Shown one piece after another: positions 18,570-29,495 of a stretch of 64,000 nt of DNA. The DNA is from Brenneria izadpanahii. Its GTDB lineage: Bacteria > Pseudomonadota > Gammaproteobacteria > Enterobacterales > Enterobacteriaceae. The notes under the pieces are model-generated. The model did not search any database, was not told the origin of the DNA, and saw only the letters and a program-made list of their open reading frames with translations. Position 1 is the stretch's first letter. Each line of letters opens with the position of its first letter. The translations under genes were made by a program, and so were the position numbers. The stretch is taken from assembly GCF_017569925.1 (NCBI RefSeq), contig NZ_CP050854.1, positions 3,658,001 to 3,722,000 on the forward strand. Reading direction: 5' to 3'.

Positions 18570-21500
18570 TTGCTTACGTTATCCGCTGGTCGTTGAAAAA
18601 CCGGCTGTTGGTGCTATTGGCGGCGTTACTGATGGCGGCCTGGGGGATCATATCGCTACAGAAAGCGCCGCTGGACGCTTTACCCGATCTGTCAGACGTG
18701 CAGGTGATTATCCGCGTCAGCTATCCGGGCAAAGCCCCGCAGGTAGTGGAAAACCAGGTCACTTACCCGCTGACCACCACCATGCTGTCGGTGCCGGGAG
18801 CGAAAACGGTGCGCGGTTTTTCCATGTTCGGCGATGCTTACGTCTATATTCTGTTCGAGGACGGCACCGATCCCTACTGGGCCCGCTCCCGCGTGCTGGA
18901 ATATCTCAGCCAGGTGCAGTCCAGCCTGCCCGCCGACGCCAAAACCTCGCTTGGGCCCGACGCCACCGGCGTGGGATGGATCTATGAATATGCCCTTGTC
19001 GATCGCAGCGGCGCGCATAGTCTGGCCGATCTGCGCGGCATACAGGACTGGCTGCTCAAATTCGAACTGAAAACCATTCCCAACGTCGCCGAGATCGCCA
19101 GCGTCGGCGGCATGGTGAAGCAGTATCAGGTAGTGGTCGATCCGCAACGGATGCGCGCGCAGAATATTACCCATCAGCAGATCATCAGCGCCATTCAGTC
19201 GGCGAATCAGGAAAGCGGCGGCTCGGTGCTGGAATTGGGCGAAGCGGAATATATGGTTCGCACATCCGGCTATCTGAAAAACGCGCAGGATTTCAATCAG
19301 GTCGTCATCACCATGCGCAACGGCATCCCGATTTTATTGCAGGATGTCGCCACCCTGCGGGAAGGGCCGGAAATGCGCCGGGGCATCGCCGAACTGAATG
19401 GCGAAGGCGAAGTGGCCGGCGGCATTATTGTCTTACGCTATGGCAAAAATGCGCTGGAGACGCTGCATGCGGTTAAAGCCCGGCTTAAAGAGATTGAGAA
19501 AAGCCTGCCGGCCGGCGTGGAGATCGTCCCCACTTACGATCGCTCCCAACTGATTGAGCAGGCAATCAAAACGCTGAGCCATAAGTTACTGGAAGAGTTT
19601 GCCGTGGTTACCGTCATCTGCGCGCTCTTTCTGTTTCATTTCCGTTCCGCGCTGGTGGCCATCATCAGCCTGCCGCTGGGGATCCTCGGCGCGTTTATCA
19701 TCATGCGCTATCAAGGCGTAAACGCCAATATCATGTCGCTGGGCGGTATCGCGATTGCGATTGGCGCCATGGTGGATGCGGCTATCGTGATGATAGAAAA
19801 CATGCATAAGGTGGTTGAACAGTGGCGGCATAATCATCCGGGGAAAAATCCGCAGGACAAGGAGTGGTGGCAACTGGCTGAACGCGCCGCGACCGAAGTC
19901 GGTCCGGCGCTGTTTTGCAGCCTGCTGATCATCACGCTGTCGTTCATCCCGGTTTTTTCGCTGGAAGCGCAGGAAGGCCGGATGTTCTCGCCGCTGGCCT
20001 TCACCAAAACCTATGCTATGGCGGTTGCCGCCGGATTGGGGATCACATTGGTTCCGGTGCTGATGGGCTATTTTGTACGCGGGAAAATTCCTGACGAACA
20101 GGCTAATCCACTGAACCGCTGGTTGATTTCAATATATCACCCAGTGCTACAGAAGGTGCTGAGCCATCCCAAAATAACCTTGCTGATTTCCGCCGCCGTA
20201 CTGTTGCTCACCCTATTCCCGCTTAGCCGTCTTGGCAGCGAATTCATGCCGCCGCTGGATGAAGGCGACCTGCTCTATATGCCATCGACCCTGCCCGGCA
20301 TTTCCGCCCGGGAAGCGGCCCGGCTGTTGCAACAGACGGACAGGCTGATCAAAACCGTTCCCGAAGTCGCCTCGGTTTTTGGTAAAGCCGGCAGAGCGGA
20401 AACCGCGACCGACCCCGCGCCGTTAACCATGCTGGAAAGCACTATTCGTCTGAAACCGCGCGACCAGTGGCGACCGGGAATGACGATGGACAAACTGATT
20501 GCCGAGTTGGATAGCACCGTCAACGTACCGGGGATCGCCAACGTTTGGGTGCCGCCGATCCGTAATCGTCTGGATATGCTGGCCACCGGCATCAAAAGCC
20601 CGGTGGGCATCAAGGTGAACGGCAATAATTTACAGGACATCGAGCGCGTAGCCGCGCAAATCGAGCAGGCGGTGAAAAACGTGCCGGGGGTAACATCCGC
20701 CCTGGCCGAACGTCTGGCCGGCGGGCGCTATATCGACATTGATATCGACCGCCGGCGGGCGGCCCGCTATGGCGTTTCGGTGGAAGAGTTACAGTCTCTG
20801 GTGTCAACGCTGATTGGCGGACAAAATATTGGCGAAACCATTGAGGGCCGCCAGCGTTATCCCATCAACATCCGCTATCCCCGCGAGTTGCGCGACTCGC
20901 TGGAAAAGCTGCGCGATTTACCGGTGGTGACCGACAGCGGCGCTCGCGTGACGCTGGCCGAACTGGCCGATATCCGCGTCAGCGAAGGTCCGCCGATGTT
21001 GAAAAGTGAAAATGGCCGCCTGTCAGACTGGATTTATGTCGACCTGCGCGGCCGGGATCTGAAATCCGCCGTGGAAGAGATGCAGCAGACCGTTGCCCGG
21101 CAGATAACGTTGCCCGAAGGCATTTCGCTCAGTTGGTCCGGTCAATTCGAGTACCTGGAACGCGCGACGGAGAAAATGAAGATCGTCGTGCCCTTTACGC
21201 TGCTGATTATTTTCGTGCTGCTATACATCACGTTTAACCGCATCAGAGATGCGCTGCTGATTATGGCAACCCTGCCCTTTGCGTTGATCGGCGGCGTCTG
21301 GTTGCTCTATATTCTCGGCTATAATCTCTCCGTTGCCGGGGCGGTGGGGTTCATCGCGCTGGCCGGCGTCTCGGCCGAGTTTGGCGTCATTATGTTGCTC
21401 TACCTTAATCATGCGGTGGAAAAACGCAGCGTAACGGGAGAGCCGCTATCACGGCAGCAATTAATGGACGCCATTCATGAAGGAGCCGTACTGCGCGTGC

Positions 21501-21703
21501 GGCCTAAAATGATGACCGTCGCGACGATTATGGCCGGTTTATTACCGATCATGTGGGGCGGCGGCAGCGGCTCAGAGATTATGCAACGCATCGCCGCTCC
21601 GATGATTGGCGGCATGGTCAGCGCCCCGCTGCTTTCCATGCTGGTGATCCCGGCGGTTTATCTGTTATTGCACAAGAATGATTCGAATCGGCTGAAACGA
21701 TAA
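18566..21703 (+). CDS. cusA: Copper/silver RND efflux pump CusA
   Basis: The 1045-residue HME-type RND transporter spans the inner membrane with 12 helices and exports Cu(I)/Ag(I) using the proton gradient. The N-terminus [19 protein letters not shown], the TM4 proton-relay aspartate in [15 protein letters not shown] (~402) and the porter segment [20 protein letters not shown] are typical. The length matches E. coli CusA (1047). It overlaps cusB by ATGA and ends the operon. No cusRS regulator is next to it. Confidence 0.96.
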   Translation: MIAYVIRWSLKNRLLVLLAALLMAAWGIISLQKAPLDALPDLSDVQVIIRVSYPGKAPQVVENQVTYPLTTTMLSVPGAKTVRGFSMFGDAYVYILFEDGTDPYWARSRVLEYLSQVQSSLPADAKTSLGPDATGVGWIYEYALVDRSGAHSLADLRGIQDWLLKFELKTIPNVAEIASVGGMVKQYQVVVDPQRMRAQNITHQQIISAIQSANQESGGSVLELGEAEYMVRTSGYLKNAQDFNQVVITMRNGIPILLQDVATLREGPEMRRGIAELNGEGEVAGGIIVLRYGKNALETLHAVKARLKEIEKSLPAGVEIVPTYDRSQLIEQAIKTLSHKLLEEFAVVTVICALFLFHFRSALVAIISLPLGILGAFIIMRYQGVNANIMSLGGIAIAIGAMVDAAIVMIENMHKVVEQWRHNHPGKNPQDKEWWQLAERAATEVGPALFCSLLIITLSFIPVFSLEAQEGRMFSPLAFTKTYAMAVAAGLGITLVPVLMGYFVRGKIPDEQANPLNRWLISIYHPVLQKVLSHPKITLLISAAVLLLTLFPLSRLGSEFMPPLDEGDLLYMPSTLPGISAREAARLLQQTDRLIKTVPEVASVFGKAGRAETATDPAPLTMLESTIRLKPRDQWRPGMTMDKLIAELDSTVNVPGIANVWVPPIRNRLDMLATGIKSPVGIKVNGNNLQDIERVAAQIEQAVKNVPGVTSALAERLAGGRYIDIDIDRRRAARYGVSVEELQSLVSTLIGGQNIGETIEGRQRYPINIRYPRELRDSLEKLRDLPVVTDSGARVTLAELADIRVSEGPPMLKSENGRLSDWIYVDLRGRDLKSAVEEMQQTVARQITLPEGISLSWSGQFEYLERATEKMKIVVPFTLLIIFVLLYITFNRIRDALLIMATLPFALIGGVWLLYILGYNLSVAGAVGFIALAGVSAEFGVIMLLYLNHAVEKRSVTGEPLSRQQLMDAIHEGAVLRVRPKMMTVATIMAGLLPIMWGGGSGSEIMQRIAAPMIGGMVSAPLLSMLVIPAVYLLLHKNDSNRLKR

Positions 21704-21764
21704 AGCAGAGAGTGATTTTGAGCAAAAATAGCGCGGTTAAATGGCGTTGAGGGTCGACTATCGA

Positions 21765-21794
21765 TTGCCGATAACCGTTCTCGCCCCCTATAAT
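21765..21794 (+). promoter_or_regulatory. Probable gpmA promoter
   Basis: A perfect -10 box TATAAT (21789-21794) follows TTGCCG (21765-21770) at 18 bases, about 45 bases before the gpmA start. Confidence 0.6.
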
Positions 21795-21839
21795 GGAGCG
21801 AGTTATCACAGAAATCTTAGGATATGAAGGAGTTTAGCT

Positions 21840-22592
21840 ATGGCTGTAACTAAGCTGGTACTGGTAAGACACGGTGAGAGCCAGTGGAACAACGAAAACC
21901 GCTTCACAGGCTGGTACGATGTCGATCTGTCCGACAAAGGTCGTTCAGAAGCGAAAGCCGCAGGTAAGTTACTTAAAGATGAAGGTTTTTCCTTTGACTT
22001 TGCTTACACTTCCGTGCTGAAACGTGCTATTCACACGCTGTGGAATATACTGGACGAGCTGGATCAAGCCTGGCTGCCAGTGGAAAAATGCTGGAAACTG
22101 AATGAACGTCACTACGGCGCTCTGCAAGGCCTGAATAAAGCGGAAACGGCTGAAAAATACGGTGACGATCAAGTTAAGCAGTGGCGTCGCGGTTTTGCCG
22201 TTACGCCGCCGGAACTGACCCGCGATGACGAACGTTTCCCTGGCCACGATCCACGCTACGCCTCTCTGAGCGACAAAGAACTTCCGCTGACCGAAAGCCT
22301 GGCCCTGACCATCGAACGTGTTGTTCCTTACTGGAATGAAACCATTCTGCCACGCATTAAAAGCGGCGAACGCGTCATTATCGCCGCTCACGGCAACTCT
22401 CTGCGTGCGCTGGTTAAATACCTGGACAACATGAGCGAAGAAGAAATTCTTGAACTGAATATCCCGACCGGCGTGCCGTTGGTTTATGAATTCGATGAAA
22501 ACTTCAAACCGATCAAACACTACTATCTGGGCAACGCCGACGAAATCGCCGCAAAAGCCGCAGCGGTAGCGAATCAGGGTAAAGCCAAGTAA
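21840..22592 (+). CDS. gpmA: 2,3-bisphosphoglycerate-dependent phosphoglycerate mutase
   Basis: GpmA interconverts 3- and 2-phosphoglycerate in glycolysis. The 250 residues match the E. coli enzyme. The phospho-histidine motif [10 protein letters not shown] (His ~11) and the second catalytic histidine in [14 protein letters not shown] (~184) are intact. GGAG lies upstream of the ATG. Codon use is of the highly expressed type (CTG, CGT, GAA), in contrast to the preceding cus genes. A shared terminator separates it from convergent aroG. Confidence 0.98.
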   Translation: MAVTKLVLVRHGESQWNNENRFTGWYDVDLSDKGRSEAKAAGKLLKDEGFSFDFAYTSVLKRAIHTLWNILDELDQAWLPVEKCWKLNERHYGALQGLNKAETAEKYGDDQVKQWRRGFAVTPPELTRDDERFPGHDPRYASLSDKELPLTESLALTIERVVPYWNETILPRIKSGERVIIAAHGNSLRALVKYLDNMSEEEILELNIPTGVPLVYEFDENFKPIKHYYLGNADEIAAKAAAVANQGKAK

Positions 22593-22610
22593 TTACGCGG
22601 CTTAACCAGT

Positions 22611-22641
22611 AAAAAACCCGGCCATCGAGCCGGGTTTTTTT
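22611..22641. terminator. Bidirectional terminator between gpmA and aroG
   Basis: The stem ACCCGGC/GCCGGGT (22616-22622 and 22629-22635) with loop CATCGA is flanked by A6 on the left and T7 on the right. It can stop transcription from both sides. Confidence 0.92.
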
Positions 22642-22662
22642 ATATTACGCGCCATTCCACGG

Positions 22663-23718
22663 TTATTTGCTGCGGCGCGCCCGAACTGCCGCCGCCAAGC
22701 GACGCAACAGAACTTCCGTATCCTCCCAACCGATACAGGCATCCGTCACGCTCTTGCCGTAGACCAACGGTTCGCCGCTCTCCAGGTTCTGATTGCCTTC
22801 AACCAAAGCGCTTTCGACCATCACGCCCATAATCGCTTTTTCGCCCTGCTCAATCTGACGGCTGACGTCTTCACACACTTCCATCTGCTTTTTGTACTGC
22901 TTACTGCTGTTCGCATGGCTAAAGTCGATCATCACCTGCGGCGACAGACCCGCTTTTTCCAAACCGACTTTGACCTCTTTAACATGTTCCGAGCTGTAAT
23001 TCGGCGTCTTACCGCCGCGCAGGATGATATGGCAATCGCGGTTACCGCTGGTATTTACGATCGCGGAGTGCCCCCATTTGGTGACGGACAGAAAACAGTG
23101 CGGCGCGCTGGCCGCGTTAATCGCGTCAATGGCGACCTTAATGGTGCCGTCGGTGCCATTCTTAAAACCGACCGGACAGGATAAACCAGAGGCTAGCTCG
23201 CGGTGTACCTGGGACTCGGTGGTGCGCGCGCCAATAGCCCCCCAGCTCATCAGATCCGCGACGTACTGCGGGGTGATCATATCCAGAAACTCGCCGGCGG
23301 CCGGCAGGCCCAGGTCGTTAATTTCCAGCAACAGCTGGCGCGCAATACGCAGGCCATCATTGATCTGGTAACTATGATCCAGATGAGGATCGTTAATAAG
23401 TCCTTTCCAGCCAACCGTGGTGCGCGGTTTTTCGAAATAAACCCGCATCACGACTTCCAGATCGTCACTCAATTCCTGACGCAGTTTAAGCAGGCGGTCA
23501 GCGTATTCTTTAGCCGCTTTGGGATCGTGAATAGAACAGGGACCAATAACAACCAGCAGACGATCATCATTGCCGTTAAGTATTTTGTGAATGGCGGTAC
23601 GCGTAAACGAGACAATTTCCGCTGCGCGATCGGTGGCCGGGAATTTTTCCAACAGCGCTATCGGCGGTAAAAGTTCCTTAATTTCTTTGATTCTTAAGTC
23701 GTCAATTTGGTAATTCAT
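22663..23718 (-). CDS. aroG: 3-deoxy-7-phosphoheptulonate synthase (Phe-sensitive type)
   Basis: DAHP synthase makes the first intermediate of the shikimate pathway from PEP and erythrose 4-phosphate. The 351 residues match AroG (350). Type I features are VIGPCSIHDPKAAKEYA, GARTTESQVHRELASGLSCP and MIDFSHANSSKQYKKQ. The assignment as the Phe-regulated isozyme rests on sequence similarity and the position beside gpmA. No convincing TyrR box was found upstream. Confidence 0.95.
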   Translation of the reverse strand: MNYQIDDLRIKEIKELLPPIALLEKFPATDRAAEIVSFTRTAIHKILNGNDDRLLVVIGPCSIHDPKAAKEYADRLLKLRQELSDDLEVVMRVYFEKPRTTVGWKGLINDPHLDHSYQINDGLRIARQLLLEINDLGLPAAGEFLDMITPQYVADLMSWGAIGARTTESQVHRELASGLSCPVGFKNGTDGTIKVAIDAINAASAPHCFLSVTKWGHSAIVNTSGNRDCHIILRGGKTPNYSSEHVKEVKVGLEKAGLSPQVMIDFSHANSSKQYKKQMEVCEDVSRQIEQGEKAIMGVMVESALVEGNQNLESGEPLVYGKSVTDACIGWEDTEVLLRRLAAAVRARRSK

Positions 23719-24153
23719 AATAATTCCATCGATTTCAAAACGGTATTTTCAACCCACATCCAACGCGCGCCACCGGAATACAAGATAGCTGATAGATTGA
23801 GAAACGGAGCTGCTCATGTTGCAGATTGACTATTATATGCCAAGCAAGCGACTTAATCGCGCTGAAATAGGCACTGTTCACATGATCAAATACTGTCAGA
23901 TCTGAATAAACTACATTTTAGCCGTGCCCAAAAACGCCGCTATGCGCCACCCGCCCCGCCGGCATACATAGCCCGTAGACTTCAAGTTACCGCTTGGCCG
24001 AGGCTAAATAATAGAGCCAACGCAGATGCAATCGGGGAGAAGAAAGGTATAAGCTATCAAAAAGCACCATATTGATTATCAGCAGAATTCTTTTTCACTA
24101 CCGATTACATTACTGTGAGAAAAAATCAGCGCATATCCAACTCAGGACAGACT
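23719..24153. promoter_or_regulatory. Divergent aroG/zitB control region
   Basis: The 435 bases between divergent genes hold both promoters. The middle (about 23965-24040) contains a stretch with CCCGTAGACTTCAAGTTACC that looks like a common enterobacterial intergenic repeat. No open reading frame, RNA gene or clear operator was seen. Confidence 0.5.
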
Positions 24154-25074
24154 ATGACACATTCGCACCAACACGCGGAATCGGGTAACAGCAAACGGCT
24201 GTTGGCCGCATTTATCGTTACCGCGACGTTCATGGTGGCGGAGGTTGTCGGCGGGCTATATTCCGGCTCGCTGGCCCTGCTCGCCGATGCCGGCCACATG
24301 CTAACCGATACCGCCGCGCTATTCGTGGCTTTATTAGCCGTACGCTTCGCACAACGTCGGCCCAATGCCCGCCATACGTTCGGCTACCTGCGCCTAACCA
24401 CCCTCGCCGCATTTGTCAATGCGCTGATGTTGGTGGTAATTACCGCTTTCATATTCTGGGAAGCCATCCAACGCTTTTATGCCCCTCAGCCGGTGGCAAG
24501 CGTGCCGATGCTGCTGATCGCCATTGCCGGACTGGTAGCGAATATCGCTGCGTTCTGGCTGCTGCATCATGGCAGTGAAGAGAAAAATATCAATGTTCGG
24601 GCAGCGGCGCTGCATGTCCTGGGGGATCTGCTGGGTTCGGTCGGCGCTATCGCCGCCGCGCTGATCATCCTGTTTACCGACTGGACGCCGATTGACCCTA
24701 TCCTGTCTATATTAGTATCCTGCCTGGTATTGCGCAGCGCATGGGCGCTGCTGAAAGAGAGTATTCATGAACTGCTGGAAGGAACGCCGAGCCAGATAAG
24801 TATTGATGCTTTGAAGAAGGATCTGACGCTCAACATACCGGAAGTTAAAAATATCCATCATGTCCATCTATGGCAGGTCGGCGAAAAACCCTTAATGACG
24901 CTCCATGCGCAAGTCATTCCACCTTATGACCATGATGCGTTATTAAAACGTATTCAGGATTATCTGCTGAAACATTATCAAATCGACCACTCCACCATTC
25001 AAATGGAGTATCAGCACTGCGACGATGACCACTGCGATATCCAACATGCGGAAGGCCATCGCCATCCTCATTAA
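24154..25074 (+). CDS. zitB: Cation diffusion facilitator zinc exporter
   Basis: ZitB exports zinc across the inner membrane in exchange for protons. The 306-residue CDF protein has six membrane helices, the metal-site motif [15 protein letters not shown] (~46-60, HxxxD), a second site [12 protein letters not shown] (~157), a His/Asp-rich C-terminus ([11 protein letters not shown]) and a cytoplasmic C-terminal domain. ATG 24154 with AGGA upstream is chosen; an in-frame GTG at 24115 is less likely. It faces pnuC across a shared hairpin. Confidence 0.94.
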   Translation: MTHSHQHAESGNSKRLLAAFIVTATFMVAEVVGGLYSGSLALLADAGHMLTDTAALFVALLAVRFAQRRPNARHTFGYLRLTTLAAFVNALMLVVITAFIFWEAIQRFYAPQPVASVPMLLIAIAGLVANIAAFWLLHHGSEEKNINVRAAALHVLGDLLGSVGAIAAALIILFTDWTPIDPILSILVSCLVLRSAWALLKESIHELLEGTPSQISIDALKKDLTLNIPEVKNIHHVHLWQVGEKPLMTLHAQVIPPYDHDALLKRIQDYLLKHYQIDHSTIQMEYQHCDDDHCDIQHAEGHRHPH

Positions 25075-25082
25075 ACAGCGAA

Positions 25083-25105
25083 AAGAGGCTCCCTGAGAGC
25101 CTCTT
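25083..25105. terminator. Hairpin terminator between zitB and pnuC
   Basis: A 9-bp stem (AAGAGGCTC/GAGCCTCTT) with a 5-base loop. On the minus strand it ends with a run of four T and further T-rich sequence, so it suits the end of pnuC; it may also serve zitB. Confidence 0.75.
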
Positions 25106-25127
25106 CCTTATGGATAACGGCCGGGTT

Positions 25128-25853
25128 TTACGCTCCGGCGGATAGCGGTTCGGAACGGTTTTCCCGCGCGCTCTTAATCCATAGCCAGGAACCATTCAGC
25201 GCGATTAACGTCAGAATGGCGTATTCCACCGCCATCGCGTAAACGCCCTGATAGGCGAAAATCACAACGCTAATAACATCGATAACCACCCACAGCAGCC
25301 AATTTTCGACATACTTACGCGTCATCAGGATCATGGCGACAATCGACAGCACCGTCATTGTGGAGTCCCAGAACGGGAAGGCGTCCGGCTGCAGCTCCGG
25401 CATCTGTACGCCGAGTCCAAGCGCCTGCATGCCTGAAACCGCAACACGCGTCAGCGAGGCAAAAAACGCGTCAATGTAAAGCGTCATCAGCCCAATCGCG
25501 ACCACACACACTACCGTCCAACCGATCAGTTTCGATAACGGAAGCCAGCGGATTTTGAGCTCCACTTCATGCGCATCAGTCTTGCGCGTCCAGGCGTACC
25601 AGCCATAAATATTGGCGGCAAAAAAGAAAATTTGCAGCAACAGGCTGGCGTAGAGCTGAATCTGGAAAAAAATCACCGCAAACAGCGTGACATTAATCAA
25701 ACCAAACAAATAGTTAATGTTTTTTTCCAGACTTGCCAGCCAGATGCAGAGCAGGCCAAATAACGTACCAACCGCCTCTATCCAGGAGAGATCGTATCCG
25801 CCCGCGCCTAAAGGAATGTGAACCAAAATATTGCTGGTACTAAAAAAGTCCAT
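25128..25853 (-). CDS. pnuC: Nicotinamide riboside transporter PnuC
   Basis: The 241-residue membrane protein has seven helices of the PnuC fold and imports nicotinamide riboside for NAD salvage. Characteristic segments are WIEAVGTLFGLLCIWLAS near the N-terminus, the pore motif FFAANIYGWYAW (~77) and NWLLWVVIDVISVVIF (~185). It lies 142 bases downstream of nadA on the same strand. The pairing and the NadR box upstream of nadA imply control by NAD status. Confidence 0.95.
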   Translation of the reverse strand: MDFFSTSNILVHIPLGAGGYDLSWIEAVGTLFGLLCIWLASLEKNINYLFGLINVTLFAVIFFQIQLYASLLLQIFFFAANIYGWYAWTRKTDAHEVELKIRWLPLSKLIGWTVVCVVAIGLMTLYIDAFFASLTRVAVSGMQALGLGVQMPELQPDAFPFWDSTMTVLSIVAMILMTRKYVENWLLWVVIDVISVVIFAYQGVYAMAVEYAILTLIALNGSWLWIKSARENRSEPLSAGA

Positions 25854-25995
25854 CTCGTTATCCTGTCTTAATGATATGCGAATTTATTTTATATTCTTCA
25901 TCTTTCAAATCGCGGGAATGTTGACTTCCTACGCCTTGAAACCGGTTGAGAATACATTCAGTAATAAATAAGAAATAAATGAACGCCATGATTTA

Positions 25996-27057
25996 TCAGG
26001 CATTTCCGCGTACACGTAATTTCAATGAGGCGGCGAAGTCAAGCATTCTATTCAACGGGATCAACGCCCCCGCTCTCAGCGCGGCATCCACATGAATTTC
26101 ATGTTTGCCGCCGTTCTGCTCCAGACCGTTGGCGATGGCTTCCAACCCGTTCATCGCCATCCAGGGACAATGCGCGCAGCTGCGGCAGGTCGCGCCTTCA
26201 CCCGCAGTCGGCGCTTCCAGCAGGGTTTTATCCGGGCACGCCTGCTGCATCTTGTAGAAAATGCCGCGATCGGTCGCCACAATCATCTCCCGCTGCGGCA
26301 GGGTTTTGGCTGCCTGAATCAGTTGACTGGTGGAGCCGACGGCATCGGCCATTTCAACCACGCTCTGCGGCGATTCCGGGTGAACCAGAATGGCGGCATC
26401 GGGATACAGCGCTTTCATGCGCTTTAACGCCTGGGTTTTAAACTCATCATGAACGATACAGGCGCCCTGCCAACACAGTACATCAGCGCCGGTCTGCTTT
26501 TGCACGTAGCTTCCCAGGTGGCGATCGGGCGCCCAGATAATCTTTTCACCCAGACTATCAAGATATTCAATCAGCTCAACCGCGATACTGGACGTCACAA
26601 CCCAATCAGCGCGTGCCTTTACCGCTGCGGAGGTGTTGGCATATACCACGACGGTGCGATCGGGATGAGCATCGCAAAAACGGCTGAACTCATCGACCGG
26701 ACAACCAAGGTCGAGCGAGCATTCGGCTTCCAGCGTCGGCATCAGCACGGTTTTTTCCGGATTGAGGATTTTGGCCGTTTCGCCCATAAAACGAACGCCC
26801 GCAACCAGCAGCGTTGATGCAGGATGCGTACTGCCGAAGCGGGCCATCTCCAGCGAATCGGCGACACAGCCGCCCGTTTCCTCCGCCAGAGATTGAATTT
26901 CCGGATCGGTATAATAATGCGCCACCATCACCGCATTTTTCTGCCGCAATAGGGTCTTTATCCTGCTACGGTAGCGCTGTTTAATCTCGGCCGGTAATGG
27001 CTTTGGCTTGGCTGGGAAAGGATAAATTGCTTCATTGCTATCAAAAAGAATGCTCAT
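25996..27057 (-). CDS. nadA: Quinolinate synthase A
   Basis: NadA condenses iminoaspartate with dihydroxyacetone phosphate to quinolinate, the precursor of NAD. The 353-residue protein has the three cysteines of its [4Fe-4S] cluster in the segments [33 protein letters not shown] and [13 protein letters not shown]. The length compares with 347 in E. coli. It is the first gene of the nadA-pnuC unit. Confidence 0.97.
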   Translation of the reverse strand: MSILFDSNEAIYPFPAKPKPLPAEIKQRYRSRIKTLLRQKNAVMVAHYYTDPEIQSLAEETGGCVADSLEMARFGSTHPASTLLVAGVRFMGETAKILNPEKTVLMPTLEAECSLDLGCPVDEFSRFCDAHPDRTVVVYANTSAAVKARADWVVTSSIAVELIEYLDSLGEKIIWAPDRHLGSYVQKQTGADVLCWQGACIVHDEFKTQALKRMKALYPDAAILVHPESPQSVVEMADAVGSTSQLIQAAKTLPQREMIVATDRGIFYKMQQACPDKTLLEAPTAGEGATCRSCAHCPWMAMNGLEAIANGLEQNGGKHEIHVDAALRAGALIPLNRMLDFAASLKLRVRGNA

Positions 27058-27122
27058 TATGGATATCCATCATGACAACTCAGAAATTTGAAACGGCGCA
27101 AGCCGCACGAACCAGGTTGAAT

Positions 27123-27140
27123 TGTTTTATATCCTAAACA
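27123..27140. promoter_or_regulatory. NadR operator upstream of nadA
   Basis: TGTTTT-ATATCC-TAAACA matches the NadR box TGTTTA-N6-TAAACA with one mismatch. It lies 66 bases upstream of the nadA ATG. A second weaker TGTTTA half site occurs at 27196-27201. NadR represses NAD synthesis genes in enterics. Confidence 0.8.
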
Positions 27141-27368
27141 AAATACCGTAAAAAAAGCATGAAGTCGCTCTGTTTTTGCGTAAAAACCGATATTTTGTTT
27201 ATTGGATTTAAAACAAGAATATTACCTTGGACGCAACTCTTCTGGGTAAGGCGGAGATGAAACAAGGAAGTGGATGGGTCGCCCTAAATCGATGACCGCA
27301 AACTGTGGGTACGCCTGAATCACGACGCACCGGCGACGCAGGCGTACCATTACCGCGATTATACGGCG

Positions 27369-28085
27369 TCAACCAAAAAGCCGATGCCAATACAATGATA
27401 TAGGGATGACCAGGAATAACGCGGGCAGGAAGTTTACGACGGCGAATATCTTAATCTGCGCAATTCGCAATCCCACCGCAATCATAATAAGACCGCCGCA
27501 GGCGGAGAAATCCCCTAGCGTGATGACCGTCATAAACGGCATTATCAATTTGGCAGAGAAAAACAGCAACGCCTGGATAATAAACTGGGGAATGGCGATC
27601 GACATCACCGCAAAGCCAAGCGAGATAGAAAAAATCAAAGCGGTAAAAATATCCAGAGCAGACTTAATGATCAGTAACTGGTAGTCGCCGCTCAATCCTT
27701 CGGTCAACGCCCCGACGACCCCGGTCCCACTGGCGCAAAACAGCATTATCAGCGCCGTAAAATTCTGCGTATAAACATCCTGCGGCAAGCGGTGTTCCGG
27801 CGTTGGAAATACATGGCTAAGCACCCGTTGAATCATCATCCCGGCTCGCTGAACGCCATATTCCATACGACATAGCTCGCCGATCGCAACGCCAATGATA
27901 ATCGCCAGGGCAACAGCCGGCAGTTGCTGTACTTTAACCACCAGCGTCACGCCCATTGCTATCGATACCATGGCAAACGCAGGCGGCAGACCATCCTGTA
28001 ACCGCTGGGGTATAAATCGCCGAAGTGCAACGCCGAGCCCGCCACCGATAAGGATGGCCGCGCCATTAATCAAAGGACCGATCAT
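27369..28085 (-). CDS. DUF554 family membrane protein (YqgA-like)
   Basis: The 238-residue product is almost wholly hydrophobic, with about seven membrane helices. It starts MIGPLINGAAILIGGGLGVA and carries the internally repeated glycine-rich pattern of DUF554. It resembles E. coli YqgA. The function of the family is unknown; a transport role is only a guess. It stands alone between nadA and the integrase remnant and shares the minus strand with both. Confidence 0.85.
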   Translation of the reverse strand: MIGPLINGAAILIGGGLGVALRRFIPQRLQDGLPPAFAMVSIAMGVTLVVKVQQLPAVALAIIIGVAIGELCRMEYGVQRAGMMIQRVLSHVFPTPEHRLPQDVYTQNFTALIMLFCASGTGVVGALTEGLSGDYQLLIIKSALDIFTALIFSISLGFAVMSIAIPQFIIQALLFFSAKLIMPFMTVITLGDFSACGGLIMIAVGLRIAQIKIFAVVNFLPALFLVIPISLYWHRLFG

Positions 28086-28426
28086 AAAATTCCCTAACCA
28101 CCGCTCATACCACGATTAGATAATCCATCGTCATTCAGAGGCTCTACAGTCCATAGCAAGGGCCTAAAGTAACGTAATATACAGCAAACCAGAGGATAAC
28201 GGGAAAACAGGATTAGCGCCGGTTGCGCCATAGATGCATCGATGTGAAAGCAACCCCGGAGAATTAATCTATGCATCTGCCAACGCCGGGCTTTACGGTC
28301 TGACGTTCGCTCTAACATGCGAACAGCTTCCTGAAGGCGTAACAGTAAACGTCGCCGCCCCGGCTTTATAACAGGATACTGGTTAAGCTCATGGCGCGGC
28401 GCGAATACTCCACTCACCTCATGCTA
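28086..28426. other. Gap between DUF554 gene and the integrase remnant
   Basis: About 340 bases with no supported gene. A 107-codon open frame on the minus strand lacks a ribosome binding site and any recognisable domain. The stretch may include the worn distal end of the former island; no copy of the tRNA-Lys 3' end was found here. Confidence 0.5.
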
Positions 28427-28620
28427 TTAACTATTTATGATAGATAATGACTCGCGGATATAACCCACTACAACATTCCTGCTATGAAAATAGCTGCTCA
28501 CATTAACAAACCAGCGTTCACCTGAATAACAGTAGGCAAAGTCTGGAGATGATGTGTCTTTGGGTACATCTTCCGGCCATTCACATTTGTCATACTTCAG
28601 TGCTTCTATGAGGCATTTCC
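28427..28620 (-). pseudogene. 3' fragment of an unidentified gene joined to the integrase remnant
   Basis: From about 28620 leftward, in a frame different from the integrase, an open stretch of ~64 codons ends at 28427. It reads IEALKYDKCEWPEDVPKDTS (20 residues), continues through CYSGERWFVNVSSYFHSRN and ends ESLSIINS. The composition looks like real protein, and the sequence has no start of its own before the integrase portion. It is best explained as the tail of another gene brought in by a deletion. The family is not recognised. Confidence 0.5.
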
Positions 28621-29495
28621 AGAACGGCCATCGCCTGAGGAGACAGCGGCACCTGATGTTCACGTTTCATCTTCATACGGGCTGCCGGGAGCGTCCAGAG
28701 CCGTTTCTCTGTATCAATCTCACACCACATGGCTCCGGCGGCCTCAGCAGGGCGTACAAGCGTCAGAAGCTGCCATAGCAACAGCAGGCGCGTCATCGGA
28801 GACAAGTTACTCGTATGAACCCGTTGTATCAGTTCCGGCAAACGTTCCGGGCGAATGGTCGGCATATGCTTCTTCCTGGGCTTCACAAACGCCTCATCAA
28901 TGGTTGATGCCGGGTTGGCATCCAGCAGGCCTGTATTAATTGCGAATTTCATCACTTCGTTAATCCTCTGCGTCAGGCGGTGCAGGGTTTCCAGTGCGCC
29001 ACGCAGTCTTACTGGCTCCAGCGCGGCGATAAGCGTATGGGCTTTCAGCGCAGTTACCGGCGTCTGCCCAATAACCGGAAACACGTCACGCTCCAGTGAT
29101 TTCCAGATATCATCTGCATAGTCGGCGGAGATTTTTGTTTTCTTCACGGCGAACCATCTTGTCGCCACGTTGATAAACAGACTATCCACCGCCAGCTTTT
29201 CACGCTCTTCCTCTTCCTGCTCCTGTTTTTTCGGGTCAATGCCTTTTACCAGCAGGGTAAGGTGTTCGGCATGCAGCGTCCGGGCGCTGGCAAGCGACAT
29301 GGCAGGGTAATGTCCGAGGGTAATGGTGGTTCGGGCAGTCGAACCGGGACGCTTGTAACGAAAGCGCCAGATTTTTTTACCGTTGGTTCTGATGAAAAGG
29401 GTCAGCCCCTGTCCGTCGAACAGTTCGTAATCTTTATCGGCGGGTTTTGCCTTCTGGACTTCCGAGGCAGATAAAGGGCGGGTAAGAACAGCCAT
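28590..29495 (-). pseudogene. Truncated P4-type tyrosine integrase
   Basis: The 301-codon frame starts with the arm-binding domain (PLSASEVQKAKPADKDYELF, ~7-26), continues through the core-binding domain (~110-200) and enters the catalytic domain with the first catalytic arginine in LTLVRPAEAAGAMW (~248). After QVPLSPQAMAVLEM it runs out of family sequence and stops 8 codons later. The HxxR and tyrosine motifs and about 110 residues are missing, so it cannot recombine DNA. It lies about 260 bases from the 3' end of a tRNA-Lys gene, the usual position of a P4-type integrase, so an island was once integrated there and was mostly lost. Confidence 0.88.

Noticed and set aside
23719..24153. TyrR box upstream of aroG
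   Set aside because: No TGTAAA-N6-TTTACA pattern was found; partial matches near 23900 were too weak.
28094..28417. 107-codon open frame on the minus strand
   Set aside because: No ribosome binding site, no recognisable domain, and biased composition with many Arg and Leu; treated as non-coding.
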